DNA of 42,708 bases, from NCBI GenBank assembly GCA_016649995.1, contig JAENWJ010000011.1, positions 1-42,708 on the forward strand. Reading direction: 5' to 3'. Both the position numbers and the translations under genes were made by a program. The notes below the pieces were generated by a model that was not told the DNA's origin, ran no database searches, and saw only the letters and a program-made list of their open reading frames with translations. The stretch is from Peptostreptococcaceae bacterium (GTDB taxonomy: Bacteria; Bacillota; Clostridia; Peptostreptococcales; BM714). Positions 7,946-15,629 of this stretch are shown here, one piece after another (position 1 is the first letter of the stretch; each line of letters opens with the position of its first letter).

Positions 7946-8085
7946 CCGGAACCGGTTGCCAAGTAGGCTTCCGACACCTTCATCCAAACGCTATTTTATT
8001 TATAATAATGATACTAACACAAACAAATAATGCAAACAATACTTTGCTCGATATATTCTATTTTAATTTTTTCTCATAAAAAGAA

Positions 8086-8110
8086 AATCCCGCATTTAAA
8101 ATGCAGGATT
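8086..8110 (-). terminator. Terminator of the small secreted-protein gene
   Basis: 11-bp arms (8086-8096 and 8100-8110) with one wobble pair and a 3-nt loop; on the minus strand followed by a T-rich run. It stands 4 nt past the stop of the gene at 8115. Confidence 0.8.
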
Positions 8111-8114
8111 GCTA

Positions 8115-8600
8115 TCATCGGTATTGTATCAATAAATTGCCTCCGGAATCGATTTTGACATCGACCTTCATTAGGGTTGTAAAAAACTCAAGCGGAACAT
8201 AGGTCCTTGAATCCTTTATTACGGGTTCCTTAGACAGTACAGCGGATGAGTTGTGACGGCTGTAGTACCTATTTCTATTTATCTTCAATATATACATTGA
8301 ATCGTCGTTGTATATTATTATAGTCCTTATCTTTTCGTTCCATACAACCTTATAACCCATTTTTTCTACGGCAACCCTAACCGGTATCATAACCACCATG
8401 TCTCTGCTTAGATAGGGCTTACCCATTGAGTAGTCTGTTTTTTCGTTGTTTATGAAAAAATTGTATTCTATCGGCTCGCTGAAAACTAAATCAAGATACT
8501 CCGGCAAATCTTCAATTTCCTCCTGCTGTGCAAATGCCACGCTCAAGAATGAAAAAACAAGCATTGCTGCAAAAACTATTGCGATTCCCGATTTTTTCAC
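8115..8600 (-). CDS. Secreted protein with copper-amine-oxidase N-terminal-like (stalk) domain
   Basis: A 161-residue exported protein. The first 25 residues (MKKSGIAIVFAAMLVFSFLS then VAFAQQ) form a signal peptide with an AFA-Q cleavage site. Residues about 50-160 match the 'stalk' domain called CuAO_N1: SRDMVVMIPVRVAVEKMGYK, VVWNEKIRTIIIYNDD, and RTYVPLEFFTTLM. Such domains occur as cell-wall or envelope repeats; here a single copy stands alone, with no enzymatic domain. A longer frame begins at 8618, but GTG at 8600 has GGGGGTG 6 nt upstream and starts exactly at the signal peptide, so it is preferred. Function unknown. Confidence 0.78.
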   Translation of the reverse strand: MKKSGIAIVFAAMLVFSFLSVAFAQQEEIEDLPEYLDLVFSEPIEYNFFINNEKTDYSMGKPYLSRDMVVMIPVRVAVEKMGYKVVWNEKIRTIIIYNDDSMYILKINRNRYYSRHNSSAVLSKEPVIKDSRTYVPLEFFTTLMKVDVKIDSGGNLLIQYR

Positions 8601-8686
8601 AGCTATCACCCCCAGCATAAACCAAAAAATTACTTTCTTACTTTATTAGACGATTCTATGGATCATTTAGTTTCAAAACTCCTCAT

Positions 8687-10987
8687 TTAATTTGCAATTG
8701 AAGGAATGCCGTCCTTCATGTCTATTTCAATAACGGTTTTGTTGTCAAGTTCTCCAATTAAATAGCTTTCCGCAAGAACATCCTCTATATGCTTTTGAAC
8801 AGCCCTTCTTAGCGGCCTAGCTCCATATTTATCATTGTATCCCTTTTTGATAAGAAAATCACGGACGCTCTGAGATACTTCGAATTTGATTCCTTTTTCG
8901 GCTATTTCTTCTCCAACCTCCAAAAGCATCAGTTCAAGAATTTTTTTGAGTTGTTCTTCCGAAAGCTTTGAGAAAACAATAATCTCATCAACCCTATTCA
9001 AGAACTCCGGTCTGAATATTTTTTCCAAAGCATCCTTGATTTTCTCTTCCTCAGCGTTGTCTCCGTATTTTTCGAAGCCTATACCTGCAGATTTCAATCC
9101 GGTTCCCGCATTCGATGTCATTATTATGACTGTGTTTTCAAAGTTGACTGTCCTGCCCTGGCTATCTGTAAGCCTTCCGTCCTCGAGTATTTGAAGAAGC
9201 ATGTTGAATATATCGCTATGGGCTTTTTCAATTTCGTCCAGCAGAATCACTGAATACGGCTTCCTTCGGACTCTTTCCGTCAATTGCCCTCCTTGATCGT
9301 AGCCTATATATCCAGGGGGTGCTCCAATAAGCTTAGAAACAGTATGTTTCTCCATGTATTCACTCATATCGAGCCTTATAAGCGCCTCCTCGCTCCCAAA
9401 GAGTTCAACTGAAAGTGCTCTGACAAGCTCCGTCTTGCCAACTCCCGTAGGACCCACAAAAATGAAGGATGCCGGCTTTTTCCTTTTCCTGAAGCCCAAA
9501 CGGTTTCTTCGAATGGCCTTTGAAACACTTTCGACCGCCTCGTTCTGTCCTATTACTCGTTTGTGAAGCCGCTCCTCAAGCTTCATCAGTTTTTCCGCCT
9601 CATTCTCGGTTACACTTCTTACAGGCACCTTTGTCCATGCCTCTATCACATATCCTATGTCATCCATTGTGATTTCAACATTCGATGACTTTTCTTCCAT
9701 ATCCTTTATCTTTTCAATAAGCTTGCATTCTTCCGCCTTGAGCTCCGCAGCTTTTTCATAATTCTCCATAGTAGCAACATCTTCCATTCTTTCGTGCAGC
9801 TTTTCAAGCGATTCGTTCAAAAACTGCAGCTCGACAATTCCCTTGTTCTTAAGGTTTGCCCTCGAGCCCGCCTCGTCTATAACATCTATTGCCTTGTCAG
9901 GCAGAAATCTATCCGTTATATACCTTTCTGAAAGGTTTACCGCTTTTCTTACAATCTCCTCGGATATCTTGACCTTATGGTATTCCTCGTAATAGGACTT
10001 GATTCCCATAAGTATTTCAACGCTATCGTCAATAGAAGGCTCCTCTACAAGAACGGGCTGGAATCTTCTCTCAAGTGCAGCGTCTTTCTCGATGTGTCTC
10101 CTGTATTCGTCAAGGGTGGTTGCCCCAATAATCTGTATTCCTCCCCGAGCTAGTGATGGTTTAAGGATGTTTGCCGCGTTCATTACTCCTCCATGCACCT
10201 CTCCGGCTCCCATAATGTTGTGGAGTTCATCTATTACAAGCACTACATTCCCGAGTTCCTCCGCTTCCTTTATTATTGCCTTCATTCGGCTTTCAAATTG
10301 GCCCCTAAACTGGGTCCCCGCAACTATGGCAGTCATGTCAAGAAGGTATATCTCTGTGCCAAAAAGCTTAGCCGGCACTTGTTTTTCGTTAATCCTGACG
10401 GCGAGACCTTCAGCTATTGCAGTTTTGCCTACCCCTGATTCTCCAATCAGAACCGGATTGTTTTTGTTTCTTCGATTCAATATCTGAACTACCCTGTCCA
10501 TTTCCGGATTGCGGCCAATAATACGGTCTATTTTCCCTTTCTTTGCTTCATTTGTAAGATTGGTGCCATAGGTGTCCAGATTCTTCGTGTCCTTTGCTCT
10601 CTTTTTCTGTTTTTTATCCGACTGCGAATCTTTTTTTTCATCAGCCGACCCTATTGATTTATTTTCTTCAATTCCATCTCCAAGGCTTTCCTGATCTCCA
10701 AAATTTAAAGCGTCTGTCCCCATGGACATCATTTTCATAAACATTTCATTGCTTTCCAAATCGTCCATATCCATATTCTGAAACATTGTATTCATCTGGT
10801 TTGAAAGATTTTCAATTTCCTTTGGAGACATGCCGGTCTGTTTCATCAACTGGTCAATTACCGGCAACCCCATTTTTTTGGCACAATCCAAACAAAGCCC
10901 ATAAAGCTCGGACTTTCCATCAACTATCTTAGTCGTATATATTACCGCTAGATTCTTTTTGCATACTGCACATTTCTGCATTTTCAT
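8687..10987 (-). CDS. clpE: ClpE-like ATP-dependent Clp protease ATP-binding subunit
   Basis: A 766-residue AAA+ unfoldase of the ClpC/ClpE group. The N-terminus has a zinc finger C6-x2-C9 ... C32-x2-C35, the mark of ClpE, in place of the usual Clp-N repeats. The first AAA module has Walker A GESGVGKT (about 182) and VLVIDELHNI; a UVR-like coiled coil follows (about 395-435); the second module has GPTGVGKT (about 510) and VILLDEIEKAH. The protein should feed substrates to ClpP (not in the window). Start: ATG 10987 has GGAGATGAT at proper spacing; the longer frame to 11041 has none. A long polar linker (about 90-150) rich in D, E, K, S separates finger and AAA module. In B. subtilis clpE is controlled by CtsR; no clear CtsR site was found here. 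Confidence 0.88.
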   Translation of the reverse strand: MKMQKCAVCKKNLAVIYTTKIVDGKSELYGLCLDCAKKMGLPVIDQLMKQTGMSPKEIENLSNQMNTMFQNMDMDDLESNEMFMKMMSMGTDALNFGDQESLGDGIEENKSIGSADEKKDSQSDKKQKKRAKDTKNLDTYGTNLTNEAKKGKIDRIIGRNPEMDRVVQILNRRNKNNPVLIGESGVGKTAIAEGLAVRINEKQVPAKLFGTEIYLLDMTAIVAGTQFRGQFESRMKAIIKEAEELGNVVLVIDELHNIMGAGEVHGGVMNAANILKPSLARGGIQIIGATTLDEYRRHIEKDAALERRFQPVLVEEPSIDDSVEILMGIKSYYEEYHKVKISEEIVRKAVNLSERYITDRFLPDKAIDVIDEAGSRANLKNKGIVELQFLNESLEKLHERMEDVATMENYEKAAELKAEECKLIEKIKDMEEKSSNVEITMDDIGYVIEAWTKVPVRSVTENEAEKLMKLEERLHKRVIGQNEAVESVSKAIRRNRLGFRKRKKPASFIFVGPTGVGKTELVRALSVELFGSEEALIRLDMSEYMEKHTVSKLIGAPPGYIGYDQGGQLTERVRRKPYSVILLDEIEKAHSDIFNMLLQILEDGRLTDSQGRTVNFENTVIIMTSNAGTGLKSAGIGFEKYGDNAEEEKIKDALEKIFRPEFLNRVDEIIVFSKLSEEQLKKILELMLLEVGEEIAEKGIKFEVSQSVRDFLIKKGYNDKYGARPLRRAVQKHIEDVLAESYLIGELDNKTVIEIDMKDGIPSIAN

Positions 10988-11055
10988 ATTTATCATCTCC
11001 ATTCGGTTATGTAAAATGTAGAACCCGATGGATATCTTCAAGTTCTTAGTACCTC

Positions 11056-11084
11056 ATTGTATACAATTAATGTTGCAAATACAA
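11056..11084 (-). promoter_or_regulatory. Possible promoter of clpE
   Basis: Minus-strand -35 TTGTAT (11079-11084) and -10 TACAAT (11056-11061), 17 bp apart, about 70 nt upstream of the clpE start. The sequence TTGTATACAA around the -10 is palindromic. Confidence 0.45.
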
Positions 11085-11197
11085 GCGATGCCAATTTCTT
11101 TTACTCTTTCATTATATTCCCATTAATGCTTCTCAAAAACATATTAATGAAAAAATGGCTTCTCCGTTTTCGGCCGCCTTTAAAAATTGCCGTCTTT

Positions 11198-11275
11198 TCA
11201 TTTATTCATAATCGAAAAAAGTATGAGAGCCAAACCGAAAAGGACTAAATATAATCCAATTCTTTTCTTATTCAT
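11198..11275 (-). CDS. Possible 25-residue membrane peptide
   Basis: A 25-codon frame encodes a lysine/arginine-tipped peptide (MNKKR...) followed by about 17 hydrophobic residues and ending in MNK, so it could span the membrane once. ATG 11275 is preceded by AAAGGCGGCGG. It is in the 600-nt gap upstream of clpE, on the same strand. It is unrecognised, and a chance frame is possible. Confidence 0.3.
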   Translation of the reverse strand: MNKKRIGLYLVLFGLALILFSIMNK

Positions 11276-11586
11276 TTTTCCGCCGCCTTTCCATAAAATC
11301 AAATCCCATACTCATTTTATCAATACTATGCATATAAGGCAAGAATCACGTTGCTATCATTTGTCTTTCATTATTTCTTCATGAGCTTTTCTTAGTCCAC
11401 CGGAAACCTCCGGAATGCTTTTGAGGTTAAGGATTGCTCTTCAATCTTTTACTGCAAACAACAAGGTGCCTGCTATTTCAGCCGTAGTGCGCAGCAATCA
11501 GACAAGTCTTGAGACGTTAAGAAGCAAGCCAAGGACAACAAGCTGTAGACAGTAAAGAATAAAAATAGTGTAGCAAAAATCAGACA
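11276..11586. other. Intergenic stretch with possible gene debris
   Basis: No intact gene is visible. On the minus strand 11357-11440 is open for 27 codons and reads like a protein tail (LNLKSIPEVSGGLRKAHEE). It lacks a start and has a stop just upstream. On the plus strand about 11433-11552 reads IALQSFTANNKVPAISAVV and on to a stop, also without a start. Both look like broken ends of former genes; neither family is recognised. A small stem CCGGA/TCCGG lies at about 11399-11412. Confidence 0.3.
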
Positions 11587-11612
11587 GAAAGCTCGCCTTT
11601 CGGCGAGCTTTC
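11587..11612 (-). terminator. Terminator of the ilv operon
   Basis: Perfect 11-bp arms (11587-11597 and 11602-11612) with a TTTC loop, 41 nt past the ilvB stop. On the minus strand it is followed by a T-rich but interrupted tract. Confidence 0.7.
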
Positions 11613-11652
11613 TCACTTGCTTCATCAACAATATTTCCCAGGAAATATTGTT

Positions 11653-13296
11653 CTACTGCAAAATCATTTCATCAAGAGGCTTGCCCGGAGGAACAAACGG
11701 GAAAACGCCTATTTCCTTTGAGATTCTGCAATCAATTAGATATGGACTCATTGTTCCAAGAGCCATGTCAAGCGCGCTGCCAAGGCTTTTCATATCTGAA
11801 GCAATTGCGCCATCAATTCCGAAGCTCTTGGCAATCCCGACATAGTCAACTTCCCGGCTAAGTTCCGTTGCCGAAAATCGGCTGTCGCAAAACTTTTTCT
11901 GCCACTGCCTAACCATTCCCAAGGATTCATTGTCCATAAGAAGTATAAGTATAGGTAGGTTGTATTTCGCCACGGTGATCAGCTCATTGCAATTCATTCT
12001 GAAACTTCCGTCTCCAGATACAAGAAGAACACGCTCCCCACTTTTTCCGAAGGCGGCTCCCATAGCGGCTCCCATTCCATAGCCCATGGTCCCCAGTCCT
12101 CCCGATGTCAGAAAGGTTCTAGGCTTTTCGAATTCCCAATACTGCGCCGTCCACATCTGATGCTGTCCTACCTCTGTAGCAACAACCGTGTCTTTTTCAA
12201 GACGACGGTTTAAGTATTCCAATATTTGCCTTGGATGAAAGTCCGATTCATCTTTAAGGCAGTCCCCATTAGGCAGGCTGTCTATCCAGTCGAGATGGCT
12301 AGATTCAGCAGCAAACTCGGTGAGTATATCAAGTATCCCCTTCATATCTCCAAGAATCCAATGGGCTGTTTCCACATTCTTCCCTATCTCTGAAAAGTCT
12401 ATGTCTATGTGTATTACGCGAGCTTTGGGTGCAAAAGAGTCAGGTGAACCTATTACCCTGTCGCTGAATCGTCCTCCAACCGCTATTATGAGATCTGCTT
12501 TTGAGATTGACATATTAGCCTTATATAGTCCATGCATTCCCACCATTCCAAGAGAAAGCCTGTGATTCCTTGGAAAACCGCCCAAACCCATCAGTGTATT
12601 GACTACCGGAATTCCCGTTTTCTCGGCAAACCGTTTAAGATGCCCTGACGCCCCTGCCTGTACAACTCCTCCACCAGCGTAGATGACGGGACGCTTTGCA
12701 TCGCGAATCCATTCGGCTGCTTTTACTAGGTTTCCCTGCATGGTAGGAGAATTCTCTTTCTCCTCTTTACTTTTTTTCTCCACAAATTCAGCTTCGGCAA
12801 GAAAAATATCCTTTGGCACATCTACAAGAACCGGTCCCTTTCTGCCCTCTCCTGCAATCCGAAAGGCCTTCTCCATTATGTTTTGCAATGAATCAACCGA
12901 CCTCACTATGAAGTTGTGTTTTGTTATCGGCTGTGTCACAGCCGTTATGTCCACTTCCTGGAAAGAATCTTTTCCAAGCAAACTGCTCGGCACCTGCCCT
13001 GTGACATATACTACCGGTATTGAGTCCATATAGGCTGTTGCAATAGCTGTCACTATATTCGTAGCCCCGGGCCCCGAGGTGGCGAAGCATACTCCTACTC
13101 TTCCGGTCGCTCTGGCATAGCCATCGGCTCCGTGCGCAGCGGCCTGCTCATGACAGGTAAGCACATGTTTGAAATGTTCTTTGTTCTTATATAAGGCATC
13201 GTAGAGCGGTATTACGGCTCCACCGGGATATCCGAATATGGTATCCACGCCCTGCCTTTTCAAGCACTCCAAGATTATTTGCGCACCTGTCATCAT
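11653..13296 (-). CDS. ilvB: Acetolactate synthase large (catalytic) subunit
   Basis: The 547-residue ThDP enzyme that joins two pyruvates to 2-acetolactate, or pyruvate and 2-oxobutyrate to the isoleucine precursor. Features: catalytic glutamate in HEQAAAHGADGYAR (about residue 49), substrate channel FQEVDITAVTQP (about 112), central FAD-binding-like domain GRFSDRV (about 270), and the ThDP/Mg motif starting GDGSFRMN (about 430) ending with NNESLG-type DNESLGMVRQW. It follows ilvC by 18 nt with a GGAGG site. It is the last gene of a T-box-controlled ilvN-ilvC-ilvB operon. Slightly short but complete at both ends. Confidence 0.95.
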   Translation of the reverse strand: MMTGAQIILECLKRQGVDTIFGYPGGAVIPLYDALYKNKEHFKHVLTCHEQAAAHGADGYARATGRVGVCFATSGPGATNIVTAIATAYMDSIPVVYVTGQVPSSLLGKDSFQEVDITAVTQPITKHNFIVRSVDSLQNIMEKAFRIAGEGRKGPVLVDVPKDIFLAEAEFVEKKSKEEKENSPTMQGNLVKAAEWIRDAKRPVIYAGGGVVQAGASGHLKRFAEKTGIPVVNTLMGLGGFPRNHRLSLGMVGMHGLYKANMSISKADLIIAVGGRFSDRVIGSPDSFAPKARVIHIDIDFSEIGKNVETAHWILGDMKGILDILTEFAAESSHLDWIDSLPNGDCLKDESDFHPRQILEYLNRRLEKDTVVATEVGQHQMWTAQYWEFEKPRTFLTSGGLGTMGYGMGAAMGAAFGKSGERVLLVSGDGSFRMNCNELITVAKYNLPILILLMDNESLGMVRQWQKKFCDSRFSATELSREVDYVGIAKSFGIDGAIASDMKSLGSALDMALGTMSPYLIDCRISKEIGVFPFVPPGKPLDEMILQ

Positions 13297-13314
13297 TTTT
13301 TCCTCCGTCTATGC

Positions 13315-14307
13315 CTACTTTTGGATCCAGGACATCATGCCTCTGAGTTCCTTGCCAGTCTCAACCATTGGATGCTCAAGCTCCTGTCTCTTCCTTGCAT
13401 TGAAGTACGGTCTTCCTGCAACATTCTCAAGGATCCAGTTTCTTGCGAATACGCCCGTCTGGATTTCTCCAAGCATCTTCTTCATTTCGTTTCTCGTTTC
13501 CTGGGTCACAATGCGACTTGAGGCAGTGTAATCACCGTATTCGGCTGTATCGCTGATGCTGTATCGCATGTTCTCGAAACCGCCCTCGTAAAGTAGGTCA
13601 ACGATTAATTTCATTTCATGTAGACACTCAAAATATGCAATCTCCTTTTGATAGCCGGCCTCTGTCAATGTGTCAAATCCAGCCTTTATTAGTTCTGTTA
13701 TTCCTCCGCAAAGAACGCACTGCTCACCGAAAAGGTCCGTTTCAGTTTCTTCCTCAAAGGTAGTCTCGATTACTCCGGCACGTGTTGCTCCAATTCCTTT
13801 TGCGTAGGCCAGAGCCAAGTCCCTTGTCTTACCTGAAGGATCTTGATGAACCGCAAAAAGTGCAGGAACTCCCTTTCCGTCTTCATATACACGCCTTACG
13901 AGATGTCCGGGACCCTTTGGCGCCACCATGAACACATCAACACTTTCGTCTGCAACAATCTGACCAAAATGAATATTAAAGCCATGGGCGAAAACGAGTA
14001 CATCTCCCGGATTTAGGTTCGGTTTTACAGCCGTTTCATAGAGAACCTTCTGCTTTTCATCGGGTACAAGCATAACAACCAAATCGCTTTCGGCTACAGC
14101 ATCTTCGGCAGTAAGAACCTTGAAACCGTCCTTTTCAGCCTTTTCCCAAGATTTGCTTCCATTATAAAGCCCTACTACAACACTGGCTCCCGATTCCTTT
14201 AGGTTGAGTGCATGGGCATGCCCTTGGCTCCCATATCCCAAAACAGCCACTTTCTTCTTTTTCAACAACTCCAGGTTTGCATCCTTTTCATAATACATTT
14301 TCGCCAT
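13315..14307 (-). CDS. ilvC: Ketol-acid reductoisomerase
   Basis: The 330-residue class I (short) KARI that converts 2-acetolactate or 2-aceto-2-hydroxybutyrate to the dihydroxy acids with NAD(P)H and Mg2+. The Rossmann motif GYGSQG is at residues 24-29; the metal-binding helices include [12 protein letters not shown] (about 190) and [12 protein letters not shown] (about 245). The cofactor loop reads [13 protein letters not shown]; the lysine and serines suggest NADPH. A longer frame extends to 14352, but ATG 14307 follows GGAGG at 7 nt and starts at the family's usual [10 protein letters not shown]. It is second in the ilv operon. Confidence 0.95.
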   Translation of the reverse strand: MAKMYYEKDANLELLKKKKVAVLGYGSQGHAHALNLKESGASVVVGLYNGSKSWEKAEKDGFKVLTAEDAVAESDLVVMLVPDEKQKVLYETAVKPNLNPGDVLVFAHGFNIHFGQIVADESVDVFMVAPKGPGHLVRRVYEDGKGVPALFAVHQDPSGKTRDLALAYAKGIGATRAGVIETTFEEETETDLFGEQCVLCGGITELIKAGFDTLTEAGYQKEIAYFECLHEMKLIVDLLYEGGFENMRYSISDTAEYGDYTASSRIVTQETRNEMKKMLGEIQTGVFARNWILENVAGRPYFNARKRQELEHPMVETGKELRGMMSWIQK

Positions 14308-14326
14308 TTTACTTTCCTCCGTTTTT

Positions 14327-14560
14327 TTAGTAGTCAATTGCGTTAAAGCCAATCAATCTGTTAAGGTATGTCATAGCCCTTTTGGAATCATCTTCCGAAT
14401 CAGCCAATGTAATGCTTAAAAAAGCTTCTTCCGGCATGTTGCCTTCCTCCATAAGGACTTTTTTCATCCTAAAGCCTCTTCTTCTCATAGTGCCTACCAC
14501 ACGCATAAGCACATCCGGTTCGTTTCTAACCCGTGCTCTGATTATACTGTCCGCATTCAT
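14327..14560 (-). CDS. ilvN: Acetolactate synthase small (regulatory) subunit, short ACT-only form
   Basis: A 77-residue ACT domain ([20 protein letters not shown]) of the IlvM/IlvN type, which activates the large subunit and confers branched-chain amino acid feedback. It lacks the second domain of full IlvH/IlvN, so it is closer in size to IlvM. ATG 14560 follows GGAGG with 7 nt. It is the first gene after the T-box leader, 19 nt ahead of ilvC. Confidence 0.88.
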   Translation of the reverse strand: MNADSIIRARVRNEPDVLMRVVGTMRRRGFRMKKVLMEEGNMPEEAFLSITLADSEDDSKRAMTYLNRLIGFNAIDY

Positions 14561-14597
14561 TCATATTCCTCCTTTCCGCACTGTTTATGGTATAAAA

Positions 14598-14885
14598 AAC
14601 TCCCGTCCTCGAAACATGTCATTGACATATTTCGGGGACGAGAGTTATTCTCGCGTTACCACCCCGGTTTGCTAACTGCTCACGCAGTAAGCCTCTTCAG
14701 GTCGCAGACTTTCATCTGTTAACCCTAGCCATGTAACGGTGGCACTCCGCTTTCACGGATCCGTCCTCGCCTACTCGGTTTCCCTTTAGGCTTGGAAGCT
14801 CGGGAGTGATTAGTATATATCCGTTTAGACCTCGGCTCTCAGCACCCACCGATTCTCTGTAATCTTATATTGAATATTTTTCTCT
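14598..14885 (-). promoter_or_regulatory. T-box leader of the ilv operon
   Basis: The minus strand shows a T-box core GGGTGGTAACGCG (about 14652-14664) and a terminator whose 17-nt arms (14598-14614 and 14630-14646) have few mismatches, followed by six T. Upstream is a long Stem I region with AGAGAATCGGTGGGTGC and, on its 3' side, ACTAATCACTCCCGAGC. The likely specifier is ATC (14808-14810, isoleucine), which fits the genes controlled; a leucine reading (CTA) one register away cannot be excluded by eye. Uncharged tRNA would pair with the TGG bulge and prevent termination. Confidence 0.92.
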
Positions 14886-14925
14886 CCGTCAACGCTTTTA
14901 TTATTTTTTTTTTGATTTGAAACCA

Positions 14926-14954
14926 ATTATATAGCCACAGAAGTCCCTTGTCAA
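14926..14954 (-). promoter_or_regulatory. Consensus promoter of the ilv operon
   Basis: Perfect -35 TTGACA (14949-14954) and -10 TATAAT (14926-14931) separated by 17 bp on the minus strand, about 40 nt ahead of T-box Stem I. Such a strong promoter is usual where control is by attenuation. Confidence 0.88.
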
Positions 14955-15003
14955 CACTTTTTTATGATTTTTCAGAATTATTATGACCCGCTTGATTGTA
15001 TAA

Positions 15004-15570
15004 TTACCTGAACAGCAGGTTTGCAGCGAATAGAAAAAGACAAACACCGACCACGCGGTCGAGATTTTTCATGATCCTCGGAGTCAGAAAACCCTGAACT
15101 CTCGATCCAAGGAAAGATGCCCCAGTTAAAAACAAAAGCGTAGCGGATACGCAACCGCCTGCATAAAGAAGTATTCCGTTGCCTCCGGGCACCATTCCCG
15201 AAGCAACAACCGCTCCAAATGTTCCAGTCCAAAACACTATGCTGAGCGGATTTATCATGGTGAGTTTCAATCCGTAATAGAAGCTCTTTCCCTTTCCCAA
15301 ATCCGCCGTCTTTGCGCTTTGCTTTCCTGCCCGCCTAAAATAGCCAAGCCCGAAATAGCAGAGCACAAGCGCCCCGGCCACGCGCAGAGTCCATGCAAGA
15401 TTGCCTCTTGCCGCCAAAATTCCCGAGACCGCTGTAAACGACAATGCAATATATGCGGCATCAACAAGTGCCACTCCAAGGGTCATCTTGAAGCCCTCAA
15501 TGAAGCCCTCTTTTATGGATTTGTGAAGCAATGCAAAAAAAACAGGTCCGACGGAAAGCTGCAGAGTCAT
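15004..15570 (-). CDS. LysE family amino acid exporter, start region possibly frameshifted
   Basis: LysE/RhtB-type exporter with about six membrane segments; family marks are SVGPVFFALLHKSIKEG, the block KGKSFYYGLKLTMINPLS and the tail LDRVVGVCLFLFAANLLF. As it stands the frame begins MTLQLSVGP with no ribosome site. Thirty nt upstream, ATG 15599 has a strong GGAGGAG site but is in another frame; between them is a run of seven T (15589-15595 on the minus strand). One extra T would give MVFFKGFLLGMTLQLSVGP, the usual LysE beginning. So the gene is either truncated, slippery or misread at this run. It follows the racemase gene closely, suggesting export of a basic amino acid. Confidence 0.78.
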   Translation of the reverse strand: MTLQLSVGPVFFALLHKSIKEGFIEGFKMTLGVALVDAAYIALSFTAVSGILAARGNLAWTLRVAGALVLCYFGLGYFRRAGKQSAKTADLGKGKSFYYGLKLTMINPLSIVFWTGTFGAVVASGMVPGGNGILLYAGGCVSATLLFLTGASFLGSRVQGFLTPRIMKNLDRVVGVCLFLFAANLLFR

Positions 15571-15629
15571 TCCAAGCAGAAATCCCTTAAAAAAACCATA
15601 GCAATTGCTCCTCCTTATTATTCTCTAAT

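Noticed and set aside
7759-7983. 74-codon frame upstream of the ACT gene
   Set aside because: It lies entirely in the glycine riboswitch and terminator; conserved RNA motifs explain the sequence.
10988-11110. CtsR operator upstream of clpE
   Set aside because: No GGTCAAA-type direct heptad repeat could be seen in the region.
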